Shown piece by piece: positions 53,073 to 61,355 of a stretch of DNA of 64,000 bases. This stretch comes from Martelella endophytica. Lineage in GTDB: Bacteria > Pseudomonadota > Alphaproteobacteria > Rhizobiales > Rhizobiaceae. The position numbers and the translations under genes are program-made. Location: the NCBI RefSeq assembly GCF_000960975.1, contig NZ_CP010803.1, positions 781,501 to 845,500 on the forward strand, read 5' to 3'. Under the pieces are notes generated by a model. That model searched no databases. It was not told the origin of the DNA and was given only the letters and a program-made list of their open reading frames with translations. The stretch's first letter is position 1. Every line of letters begins with the position of its first letter.

Positions 53073-54167
53073 GTGTCCGATATCCGGCTGGAAAAACTTA
53101 CCAAGCAATATGGTGACTCGACCGCCGTCGATTCCCTGTCGCTCGACATCAAGGAAGGCGAGTTCTACGCACTTCTCGGCCCATCGGGTTGCGGCAAGTC
53201 GACAACGCTTCGCATGGTGGCAGGTTTCGTCAAACCCACCACCGGCCGCATCATCGTCGGCGGCCAGAACCTCACGCCCCTGCCGCCCGAAAAACGCGAC
53301 ATCGGCATCGTCTTCCAGAACTACGCGATCTTTCCGCATATGTCGGTGGCCGACAATATCGCCTTCGGCCTGAAGCTCAGAAAGAAGCCACGCGCCGAGA
53401 TCGACAAGGCGGTGAAGGCCGCCCTCGAACAGGTCGGACTTGCCGGCTACGAGGATCGCTTCCAGCGCAATCTCTCCGGCGGCCAGCAGCAGCGCGTAGC
53501 GCTCGCCCGTGTTCTGGTGACCGAACCACGCATCCTGCTTCTCGACGAGCCGCTTTCCGCGCTCGACAAGACGCTGCGCGAGGAAATGAAGTTCTGGATC
53601 AAGGATCTGCAGCAGAAGCTCGGCATCACCACGATCTATGTCACCCACGACCAGGACGAGGCGCTGACGATGTCGGACCGCATCGGCGTCATGCGGGCTG
53701 GCCAGATCGAGCATTCCGGTACGCCGCGCGAGATCTACGAGGAGCCGGCGACGCTGTTCGTAACCACCTTCATCGGCCAGTCGAACGTCGTCAGCGTGAC
53801 CGCGCTTGAGGCGACGGACGGCGTGGCGACCTACCGCCTCGGCGACCAGGTGCTGAAGGCGGGCACGCGACATCACCTCGGCAGGAACATGCCTGCCAAG
53901 CTGATCGTCCGGCCCGAAAACGTGCTGATGGGTCCGGAGGCCGAGGCGCAGGGCGTGTCGCTGGTCACTGCCACGGTAATGGACGAGACCTATCAGGGCG
54001 CGATGCTGCGCTACAGGCTCAGTGTGGCGGGGCAGGACATCGTCGCGGAACGGCAGAACCAGATGCATCTCGCCCGGTGGAGCCGCGGTGACCAGGTTCA
54101 GATTGGCTGGGCGGAGAAAAGGGCGCGTATCCTGCCCGACGATCCGTCCGTGAGCACGGGAAGCTAG
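53073..54167 (+). CDS. ABC transporter ATP-binding protein, PotA-like
   Basis: The start is GTG 53073 (VSDIRLEKLTKQYGDS), giving 364 residues. GAGG lies about 11 bases upstream, and codons left of it are Pro-rich and cross the stem-loop. Motifs are Walker A GPSGCGKST, signature LSGGQQQRVALARVL, Walker B ILLLDEPLSALD, and H-loop YVTHDQDEA. A TOBE-type C-terminus contains IVRPENVLMGPEA. It serves the two permeases at 50167 and 51066. Confidence 0.86.
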   Translation: MSDIRLEKLTKQYGDSTAVDSLSLDIKEGEFYALLGPSGCGKSTTLRMVAGFVKPTTGRIIVGGQNLTPLPPEKRDIGIVFQNYAIFPHMSVADNIAFGLKLRKKPRAEIDKAVKAALEQVGLAGYEDRFQRNLSGGQQQRVALARVLVTEPRILLLDEPLSALDKTLREEMKFWIKDLQQKLGITTIYVTHDQDEALTMSDRIGVMRAGQIEHSGTPREIYEEPATLFVTTFIGQSNVVSVTALEATDGVATYRLGDQVLKAGTRHHLGRNMPAKLIVRPENVLMGPEAEAQGVSLVTATVMDETYQGAMLRYRLSVAGQDIVAERQNQMHLARWSRGDQVQIGWAEKRARILPDDPSVSTGS

Positions 54168-54273
54168 CTCCGGAACGGCGCAACAAGCGAACAAAAACAA
54201 AGATGTAAACGAGCCGACGCGACGATCTTGCGCCGGAACAGGAAACCATTTTCTTCACTGAGAGGATTTCACA

Positions 54274-55827
54274 ATGCGGATAGGCATTGATGTGGGCGGC
54301 ACAAACACCGATGCTGTCATTTTGGATGGCGATACCGTGATTGCCGGCTGCAAGTCACCGACGACGGAAGACGTCAGCTCCGGCATTTCGGCTGCCCTTT
54401 CGATTGTCATGGGCGAAAGCGGCGTCAAACCCGACGCCATCGAAGCGGTGATGATCGGCACGACCCATTTTACCAATGCCGTCATCGAGCGCCGGCGCCT
54501 GCTGGAAGTCGCCGCAATCCGCATCGGTCTGCCCGCGACGCGCGGCGTGCCGCCGATGACCGACTGGCCCGCCGATCTCGCCGATACGCTCGGCCGCCAC
54601 ACCTTCATGCTGCGCGGCGGGCATGAATTCGACGGCCGCGAAATTGCGCCGCTCGATGAGGCCGGGCTCCTTGAGATATCCCAACAGATCAAGGAGCGCG
54701 GTATCCGCGCCGCAGCCATCACCTCGGTGTTTTCCCCCGTCACCGCGGTGATGGAGCTGCGGGCGGCAGAAATCCTGAAAGAACAGTGCCCGGATGTCGC
54801 CCTCTCGCTCAGCCACGAGATCGGCCGCGTCGGCTTCCTGGAGCGCGAGAATGCGGCGATCATGAATGCCTGCCTTGCTGAGCTTTCGACCAAGGTGGTC
54901 AATTCGTTCCGCGCGGCGCTGAAGGAAAAGGGCATCACCGCGCCGTTCTTCATCAGCCAGAACGACGGGACGCTGATGACGCCGGAGCATGTGGAGCGCT
55001 ATCCGGTGCTCACCTTCGCCTCCGGCCCCACCAATTCCATGCGCGGCGCGGCAAGGCTTGCCGGCATCGGCGATGCCATGGTGGTCGATATCGGCGGCAC
55101 GACGTCGGATGTCGGCATGCTGATGCAGGGGTTCCCGCGCGAGAGTGCCGTTGCCGTCGATATCGGTGGTGTGCGCACCAATTTCCGCATGCCGGATGTG
55201 CTCGCCATCGGCCTTGGCGGCGGTTCTCTGGTCCGCGACGACGGCGCCCGCATCGGCCCGGATTCGGTCGGCTACGAGATCACCTCGAAGGCACTGGTGT
55301 TCGGTGGCGATACGCTGACGACAACGGACATCATCGTGGCCGCCGGGCTTGCCGATATCGGCGATGCTTCGCTGGTCAGCCACATTCCGCAATCGACCAT
55401 CGAAGCCGCGATCGACACGATGCACCGCATGGTCGACGAGGCGGTCGACCGGATGAAGACCTCGGCCGACAAGCTGCCGGTCATTCTGGTCGGCGGCGGT
55501 TCGGTGCTGATTTCGCGCGACCTTCCCTCGGCCAGCAACGTGATCCGTCCGGAAAACGCCGGCGTTGCCAACGCCATCGGCGCGGCGATCGCCCAGGTCG
55601 GCGGCGAGGTCGACCGGATCTACGCCATGGAAGGCAGGAGCCGCGACGACGTGCTCGATGAAGCCAAGGCGGAAGCCTCTGCCAATGCCGTTGCCGCAGG
55701 GGCCGTGGCCGAGACCGTCAAGATCATGGACATTGAGGAAGTGCCGCTTGCCTACCTGCCGGGCTCGGCGACCCGTATCCGGGTCAAGGCCGTTGGCGAC
55801 CTCGCACTCAAGGAGGGCGTAAAGTGA
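54274..55827 (+). CDS. Hydantoinase/oxoprolinase family protein (HyuA-like)
   Basis: The 517-residue protein starts with the ASKHA-type nucleotide-binding motif MRIGIDVGGTNTDAVILDGD. It contains FASGPTNSMRGAARLAGIGDAMVVDIGGTTSDVGML (near residue 250), the second phosphate-binding segment with IGGTT, and ILVGGGSVL near residue 410. In this family ATP-dependent opening of hydantoin or 5-oxoproline rings is known for larger paired subunits; single HyuA-like proteins of about 520 residues next to DUF917 are widespread and not well characterised. Its stop overlaps the first DUF917 gene. Confidence 0.83.
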   Translation: MRIGIDVGGTNTDAVILDGDTVIAGCKSPTTEDVSSGISAALSIVMGESGVKPDAIEAVMIGTTHFTNAVIERRRLLEVAAIRIGLPATRGVPPMTDWPADLADTLGRHTFMLRGGHEFDGREIAPLDEAGLLEISQQIKERGIRAAAITSVFSPVTAVMELRAAEILKEQCPDVALSLSHEIGRVGFLERENAAIMNACLAELSTKVVNSFRAALKEKGITAPFFISQNDGTLMTPEHVERYPVLTFASGPTNSMRGAARLAGIGDAMVVDIGGTTSDVGMLMQGFPRESAVAVDIGGVRTNFRMPDVLAIGLGGGSLVRDDGARIGPDSVGYEITSKALVFGGDTLTTTDIIVAAGLADIGDASLVSHIPQSTIEAAIDTMHRMVDEAVDRMKTSADKLPVILVGGGSVLISRDLPSASNVIRPENAGVANAIGAAIAQVGGEVDRIYAMEGRSRDDVLDEAKAEASANAVAAGAVAETVKIMDIEEVPLAYLPGSATRIRVKAVGDLALKEGVK

Positions 55828-56915
55828 AACTTGGATCCCAGGACCTCAAGGACCTCGCAGTCGGTGCAGCCTTTCTCGGAACCGGTGGCGGTGGCGACCC
55901 CTATATCGGCCGCCAGATGGTGCAGAAATGCCTCGATGACGGCTTGACGGTCGAACTCGTCGATCCCGACACGCTTGATGACGATGCGCTGGTCATCCCG
56001 ACAGCCATGATGGGCGCGCCGACCGTTCTCGTCGAAAAACTGCCCTCGGGCGAGGAAGCGATCCTGTCGCTGAAGCGGCTGGAAAAGCGTCTCGGCAAGA
56101 CAGCGACGCACACCATGCCGATCGAGGTCGGCGGCATCAATTCCACCATTCCGCTGCTGGTTGGTGCCCGAATGGGCCTGCCGATCGTCGATGGCGACGG
56201 CATGGGCCGGGCCTTTCCGGAACTGCAGATGGAAACCTTCGGCGTCTACGGTGTTTCCGGCTGCCCGATGGCCGTTTCCAACGAATGGGGCGACTGCACC
56301 CTGATCGAGGCGCGCTCCAACGAGATGATGGAGTGGCTGTCGCGCGGTGTCGCCATCCGCATGGGCGGTGCTGCCTATATCGCCGAATATGCGATGTCGG
56401 GGGCCGAGGTGAAGCGCACTGCCGTGCCGCGCACGCTGTCGCTCGCCATTCAGGTCGGCAGGGTTCTGCGCGAGGCCAAGGCCAATCACCAGAGCCCGTT
56501 CGAAGCGCTGCTCGCCTTCATGCCGAAGACGCTCTATAGCTTCGCCACCATCATCTATTCCGGCAAGATCGCCGATCTTCAGCGCGAGACCCGCAACGGC
56601 TTTTCGATGGGCCGGGCAAAGATCGAGGGCTTTGGCGCCTATGACGGCGTGATGGATATCGAGATCCAGAACGAGAACCTGATCGCCCGGGTTAACGGCA
56701 AGGTGCGCGCCATCGTGCCGGACCTCATCTGCATCATGGACAGCGAGACCGCCGAGCCGATCACCACGGAAATGCTGCGTTATGGCCAGCGCGTTACCGT
56801 CATCTCGGTTTCCGTGCCGGAAATGATGCGCACACCGGAAGCACTCTCCGTCTTCGGCCCGAAATGCTTCGGGCTTGATGAGCCTTATACGAAGATCGAG
56901 GAGCTTTCGGCATGA
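55824..56915 (+). CDS. DUF917 (S-methyl-thiohydantoin desulfurase-like) protein, first copy
   Basis: A 363-residue protein with the family's N-terminal glycine-rich motif LAVGAAFLGTGGGGDPYIG (residues 11-29). MMGAPTVLVEKLPSGEE follows, with GLPIVDGDGMGRAFPELQMETF near residue 115 and VPDLICIMDSETAEPITTE near residue 295. The start is GTG 55824, with a perfect AGGAGG 7 bases upstream, overlapping the HyuA-like stop. DUF917 has been associated with thiohydantoin desulfurisation. The second copy next to it is collinear but clearly different. Confidence 0.82.
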   Translation: MKLGSQDLKDLAVGAAFLGTGGGGDPYIGRQMVQKCLDDGLTVELVDPDTLDDDALVIPTAMMGAPTVLVEKLPSGEEAILSLKRLEKRLGKTATHTMPIEVGGINSTIPLLVGARMGLPIVDGDGMGRAFPELQMETFGVYGVSGCPMAVSNEWGDCTLIEARSNEMMEWLSRGVAIRMGGAAYIAEYAMSGAEVKRTAVPRTLSLAIQVGRVLREAKANHQSPFEALLAFMPKTLYSFATIIYSGKIADLQRETRNGFSMGRAKIEGFGAYDGVMDIEIQNENLIARVNGKVRAIVPDLICIMDSETAEPITTEMLRYGQRVTVISVSVPEMMRTPEALSVFGPKCFGLDEPYTKIEELSA

Positions 56916-57997
56916 GAGAAATTCATCCCGAAGACCTGGAAGACATTGCCGTCGGTGCAGCCATTCTCGGCACTGGCGGCGGCGGCGATCCCTATATCGG
57001 CAAGCTGCTGGCGCGCTGCGCCATCGAAGAGCACGGGCCCGTCAGGCTGATCTCGCTGGATGAGCTGGCAAATGATGCGAAGGTCGTCACCGGCGGCGCG
57101 ATGGGCGCGCCGACGATCCTCATCGAAAAAATCCCATCCGGTGACGAAATGCTGATGGCATTGCGCCATTATGAAGACGTCACGGGTGAGACGGTTGATG
57201 CGCTGATGCCGTTTGAGGCTGGCGGGCTGAATTCCTGCCTGCCGATCGTGCTCGCCGCCCAGACCGGCCTGCCCCTGGTCGATGCCGATGGCATGGGCCG
57301 CGCCTTCCCGCAGCTCGAAATGGAAACCTTCAACGTCTATGGCGTGAAGGCGGCCCCGGTCGCCATGGCCGATGAACGCGGCAATCTCGCCATGGTCGAG
57401 ACCGAGGATGCGGCCAAGGCCGAGTTTCTGGCACGCGGTATCTGCATTCGCATGGGCGGCCATGTCAGCCTGATCAACTATCCGATGAGCGGCGAAACCG
57501 CCAAGCGCGTTTCCGTTCCGGCCACGATCTCGCTGGCGCAGGATATCGGGCGGGTGCTGCGCGAAGCGAAGCGGGCGAAGAAACCGCCGCTCGCCACCCT
57601 GATCGATTTCCTGAAAGCCACCCATTACGGCCATGCCGAGGTTTTGGGATCGGGCAAGGTCGCCGACATCGCTCGCAAGGTCGAAAACGGCTGGTCGGTC
57701 GGTATCGTCACCATCGCGCCTTTCGACGGAAGCGCCCCCTATTCCATTCGCATCCAGAACGAAAACCTGTCACTGGAACGCAATGGCAAGGTGATTGCCG
57801 TGGTGCCAGATCTCATCTGCGTGCTGGATATCGACACGGCAGAGGCCATTCCGACCGAACGGCTGCGCTATGGCCAGCGGGTGAACATTCTCGGCATTCG
57901 CGTGCCTGAAATCATGCGTACGCCCGAAGCGCTTTCCGTCTTCGGCCCCGCCGCGTTTCACATCGACGCCGAATACGCACCGCTTGGTGGGTCCTGA
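56912..57997 (+). CDS. DUF917 (S-methyl-thiohydantoin desulfurase-like) protein, second copy
   Basis: The 361-residue protein is a paralogue of the preceding gene: IAVGAAILGTGGGGDPYIG (residues 12-30), AMGAPTILIEKIPSGDE, GLPLVDADGMGRAFPQLEMETF, VPDLICVLDIDTAEAIPTE and RTPEALSVFGP all correspond. It overlaps the first copy by 4 bases (ATGA), which suggests that the two products form a complex in equal amounts. The last 40 bases overlap the convergent LuxR gene. Confidence 0.82.
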   Translation: MREIHPEDLEDIAVGAAILGTGGGGDPYIGKLLARCAIEEHGPVRLISLDELANDAKVVTGGAMGAPTILIEKIPSGDEMLMALRHYEDVTGETVDALMPFEAGGLNSCLPIVLAAQTGLPLVDADGMGRAFPQLEMETFNVYGVKAAPVAMADERGNLAMVETEDAAKAEFLARGICIRMGGHVSLINYPMSGETAKRVSVPATISLAQDIGRVLREAKRAKKPPLATLIDFLKATHYGHAEVLGSGKVADIARKVENGWSVGIVTIAPFDGSAPYSIRIQNENLSLERNGKVIAVVPDLICVLDIDTAEAIPTERLRYGQRVNILGIRVPEIMRTPEALSVFGPAAFHIDAEYAPLGGS

Positions 57998-60633
57998 GCC
58001 AGAAGCCCGCTCTGGCGGGCGACGGAAACGGCAAGCGAACGGCGCGACACGCCGAGCTTGGCAAACAGGTTCTTCAGATGAAACTTCACCGTCGGCTCCC
58101 CCACATTGAGCCGGCGGGCGATCGCCTTGTTGGGCAGGCCCTCTGCAAGAAGCGACAATACTTCGGCCTCGCGCCGGCTCAGCAAGCCACCGTTCGGGAT
58201 ACGCCTCGCCTCCGGCACGACGACAGCCGCCAGATATTGCGATGTCGTCGTGCCGAGGCGTGAAAGACCGACGCGCCGGACGAGCTTGCGCATGGTTTCG
58301 GCAAAGGCGCGTCCCTCGTCGCGATAGTGCTGGATCTGGCCGGACGGCAGCGCCAGCGCGGCGGCTTCGCTCAGCGCGGCAACGGCGGCGTCATCGTCGC
58401 CGGCATGGGCATGCGCCTCGGCCAGAAGCAGATCAATGCGGATCAGATGTTCGGCGCGCCCGGCCTTGCGAACCGCCTCGGCGAGCGGCTCCAGCAGCGC
58501 GAAGGCCTCACTAGGGGCGCCCTGGCGCAAGCGCAGGCGGCTGATCGCCAATGTCGCATCCCACCATTCCCGGTGCGTCGGCCAGTCGGCGGCGTTGCCA
58601 AGCGAAGGCCAGTTCTGGGTGGTCATCTCGGCGGCTTCAAATGCGCCAGCAAATGTCTGCAGCTCGACCCTGAGGACGGAAAGCGACTGCCTCAGGCGCG
58701 GAAGATCGCGGGAATGGGCGAGCTGAGCGCCACTCTCCAGCACCTCCTGGGCGGCAAACAGACCGCTGTCCGCAAGCCGCGTGCGGGCCAGGACCGCATA
58801 GGCCTCGACATAGAAATCCACCCAGCCCTCGCCGTTTTCCATGATCGGCACATCGCGCTGCATCAGGGCGCCGGCTTCCTTCACCCTGCCCTGACGGTAG
58901 CGGATGCCTGCGAGCGGCACGTTCGCGATCGCCAGCAGATTGGCATCATTCCAGTATTGGGCGTGGATGATCTTGAAGGCCTCGTCGAGATAGCCGAGGG
59001 CGGTCTGCAGATTGTTGGCCAGCATGTTCACAAAGCCGAGATGGATGAGCATGAAGGCCTGAGGATAGGTCGATCGCTCCTCCTGATAGAGGGCCAGGCC
59101 GCGCTCCGCAGTCGCCGAGGCCTCGTCCAGCTCACCCATGCGAGTGTAGCAGATCGTCAGGTGATTGTAGATCCAGCCAAGCCGCCAGGTATTTTCCTTG
59201 CGTTCGCCATCGGCCTCCTCGCGCAGCCAGGTGATACCCGCGAGGTCCATCGCACGATCCTCGTAGACCTCACTGAGACTGTCGATATGGCGCAGCATGC
59301 CGACCCATTGTTCGCTCGCAGGAATCTGGCCTGTGCGAGTATCTTCAAGCAAGGCATCGAGAACGGCACGGGCTTCGCGGATCTGGCCCGTCTTGGCTAG
59401 CATGACCGCGCGGCAGAGCCGCAGCGATGGCGTCTTCAGTACCACGGCGTGCGGAACGGCGCGGATGATGCCACGCAGCACGGTATAGCCAGCCCGGAGA
59501 AACAGTTCGACACCGCCGGCCTGCTCGATGATCCTCACCGCAAGGTCATACTCGCCAGCGATCGAGGCATGCAGAACCGACTTCGCAAGGTTGCCGTTTT
59601 CCGCAAAAAGTCGGGCTGCATGGATGTGTCTTTCCTTGCGCGCCTCATTGCTTTCACCGGCATGCAGCGTTTCAAGCGCGCTGGCCACAACAGGCGAAAG
59701 GCGAAACCAGCCCGCATTCTGCTCCTCGGTCTCGATCAGCGGCGAAAGTCGCTCGATCTTGCGCAACGTGCCATAGTCATAGGGAAGGCCGGCGAGAGCG
59801 GAGGCGATCTTGAGGGTGAACTCGTCGATCCCTTCGACCGCCTTCAGCACACTCAATTCCATGTCATCAAGATAGCGGAAGATTTCCTCATGCAGAAACT
59901 CACGGTAGACGCGCGACTGGCCCTCAATCAGAGCCGTCCGCTCCAGTCCCTTGGCGCCCTGCTCCAGTTCGATGAGCGCGAGCCTGTTGAGTGCGGGCCA
60001 GCCGCCCAGCGTCTCCCGCAGACGCTCGAGCTCATCCTGGGTCAGCCACGCGCCGAGAAGCTGGCGGATTTCGCCGCGGCTGAACTGGAGATGCCGTGCG
60101 GTCAATTCGGCCAGGAGCCCCCGCATGCGCAAGCGCGAAAGCGGAAGATCGGGCACCCGGCGTCCGGCGATCACGATACGCACGCGGTCCGGCAGCCGGT
60201 CGAGAAGCCATGAGAGGAGTGAGGGATCACGCATGCGTTCGGCGTCATCAAAGTAGAACTCGATGAGACCGTTCTGGGTGCGGCAGAACGCATCGAGCCA
60301 GTCGGGCTCTGCGGCATCCGCTCCAAGCGAAGCCGCGATCCGTCGCTCGACGGCCTCTGCCCTATCTTCCGAAGCGAGACTGAACCACAGCGCCTGCCGC
60401 CCGCGCCGTTCGGAGGTGTGGAACAGCCTGGCCATCAGCTCGGTCTTGCCGTATCCGGCGGGCGCCTGGATCAGAACGACCTGCCCTTCAAGACCGGAGG
60501 CGAGCCGACTTTCAAGCTCGGTGCGCGCTAGAAGCTTCAAAGCGTTGCGCGGCGGCACGGGTGGGCTGTCTGAGTGTTTTGTGTTCACGGTATTTGTCGT
60601 GATGATCCCGCTGACGTGCTCTGTCGGTTGCAT
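57958..60633 (-). CDS. LuxR-family regulator, MalT-like (STAND ATPase)
   Basis: A large regulator of about 891 residues. The N-terminal ATPase region has Walker A APAGYGKT (residues 57-64) and Walker B-like LIEFYFDDAERM near residue 137. A long helical middle contains TPR-like repeats (LYQEERSTYPQAFMLIHLGFVNMLANN and similar). The C-terminal LuxR helix-turn-helix is LLSRREAEVLSLLAEGLPNKAIARRLNVGEPTVKFHLKNLFAKLGVS. MalT-type proteins activate carbohydrate genes when bound to an inducer. The start is uncertain: ATG 60633 is used, TTG 60672 has weaker support. Its 3' end overlaps DUF917 by 40 bases. It lies between the thiohydantoin-like operon and the DUF2264 gene, either of which may be its target. 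Confidence 0.82.
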   Translation of the reverse strand: MQPTEHVSGIITTNTVNTKHSDSPPVPPRNALKLLARTELESRLASGLEGQVVLIQAPAGYGKTELMARLFHTSERRGRQALWFSLASEDRAEAVERRIAASLGADAAEPDWLDAFCRTQNGLIEFYFDDAERMRDPSLLSWLLDRLPDRVRIVIAGRRVPDLPLSRLRMRGLLAELTARHLQFSRGEIRQLLGAWLTQDELERLRETLGGWPALNRLALIELEQGAKGLERTALIEGQSRVYREFLHEEIFRYLDDMELSVLKAVEGIDEFTLKIASALAGLPYDYGTLRKIERLSPLIETEEQNAGWFRLSPVVASALETLHAGESNEARKERHIHAARLFAENGNLAKSVLHASIAGEYDLAVRIIEQAGGVELFLRAGYTVLRGIIRAVPHAVVLKTPSLRLCRAVMLAKTGQIREARAVLDALLEDTRTGQIPASEQWVGMLRHIDSLSEVYEDRAMDLAGITWLREEADGERKENTWRLGWIYNHLTICYTRMGELDEASATAERGLALYQEERSTYPQAFMLIHLGFVNMLANNLQTALGYLDEAFKIIHAQYWNDANLLAIANVPLAGIRYRQGRVKEAGALMQRDVPIMENGEGWVDFYVEAYAVLARTRLADSGLFAAQEVLESGAQLAHSRDLPRLRQSLSVLRVELQTFAGAFEAAEMTTQNWPSLGNAADWPTHREWWDATLAISRLRLRQGAPSEAFALLEPLAEAVRKAGRAEHLIRIDLLLAEAHAHAGDDDAAVAALSEAAALALPSGQIQHYRDEGRAFAETMRKLVRRVGLSRLGTTTSQYLAAVVVPEARRIPNGGLLSRREAEVLSLLAEGLPNKAIARRLNVGEPTVKFHLKNLFAKLGVSRRSLAVSVARQSGLLAQDPPSGAYSASM

Positions 60634-61355
60634 GGGCAGAAAGGACGGCCTGCCCTTTCGCAAAAAACCCAAGCCATCCGCCTGGATCCTGTTTATCTGA
60701 TCTCAGAAAGACGTGCAATTTCCGCGCCCCAACGCCGCTATCATTCACAAGAGAGCGCAGCTGCCGCGCCCTTGCCCGTTTGGGCCGGTGCTGGTCCCGG
60801 TCGCTTGTCGCGGACGTACCGGCCGATCAGGTCAAGGACCGCATGAAACGACCTCGATCGCCGCCGCAAAACCCTTGAGCACGAACTTGCGTCCATCGAG
60901 GCACCGGAGCCGGTCCTGCTCACCCGTCGATGGCGACACGCTATCGTGCGATCGCGGATCTCCTACATCCGGCGTCGAGTGTTTTGTCGGGAGACGACAA
61001 AGGCTCCACCAGAAACGCAAAAAGCCCCCGCGTTTTGCGGGGGCTGGATTTGGACACTGTTTTGCTGGACATGTTGAAAACCACTATCTTACCACACAAT
61101 TCTCCACTGATTGACAGCCTTAGGAAACAGCGTTGCAGCGCTACCGATCGGCGTGGCCAGTGCGGTCCGGCCCGTCCTGTATTCGTGGGTCCAGCCTTAA
61201 CTCCCGAAGCATAAGCACACAGCTGACAATCAGATGTCCGCGTCACCGACAATATCTATGGCTGGTGGAGCCCCTGATGGGGAGCGTTGATTACATCCAA
61301 AATTTTCGTGCTTCGTGCGGAAGCATCGTTCTTGGGGAACGCACAAGCGGCACGA
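60634..61355. other. Gene-free region between the LuxR regulator and DUF2264
   Basis: This 722-base stretch has open frames on both strands but none with recognisable domains or a supportive start. Translated fragments are basic and low in hydrophobic residues. Its only firm element is the minus-strand terminator at 61019-61045. It may hold a degraded gene, since the frames look like broken coding sequence, but no parent family could be named. Confidence 0.45.
61019..61045 (-). terminator. Rho-independent terminator on the minus strand
   Basis: AGCCCCCGC (61023-61031) pairs with GCGGGGGCT (61037-61045) around a 5-base loop; on the minus strand the stem is followed by a TTTT tract (complement of 61019-61022). 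It lies about 310 bases beyond the DUF2264 stop, so it could end that transcript. Confidence 0.72.

Noticed and set aside
51855..54200. 781-codon open frame on the minus strand
   Set aside because: It lies opposite the PotD-like and PotA-like genes, whose motifs are clear. The product has no recognisable domain and the composition of a shadow.
61002..61011. GGCTCCACCA resembling a tRNA 3' end
   Set aside because: No T-loop, anticodon stem or matching acceptor strand at proper distance on either side, so no tRNA can be folded.
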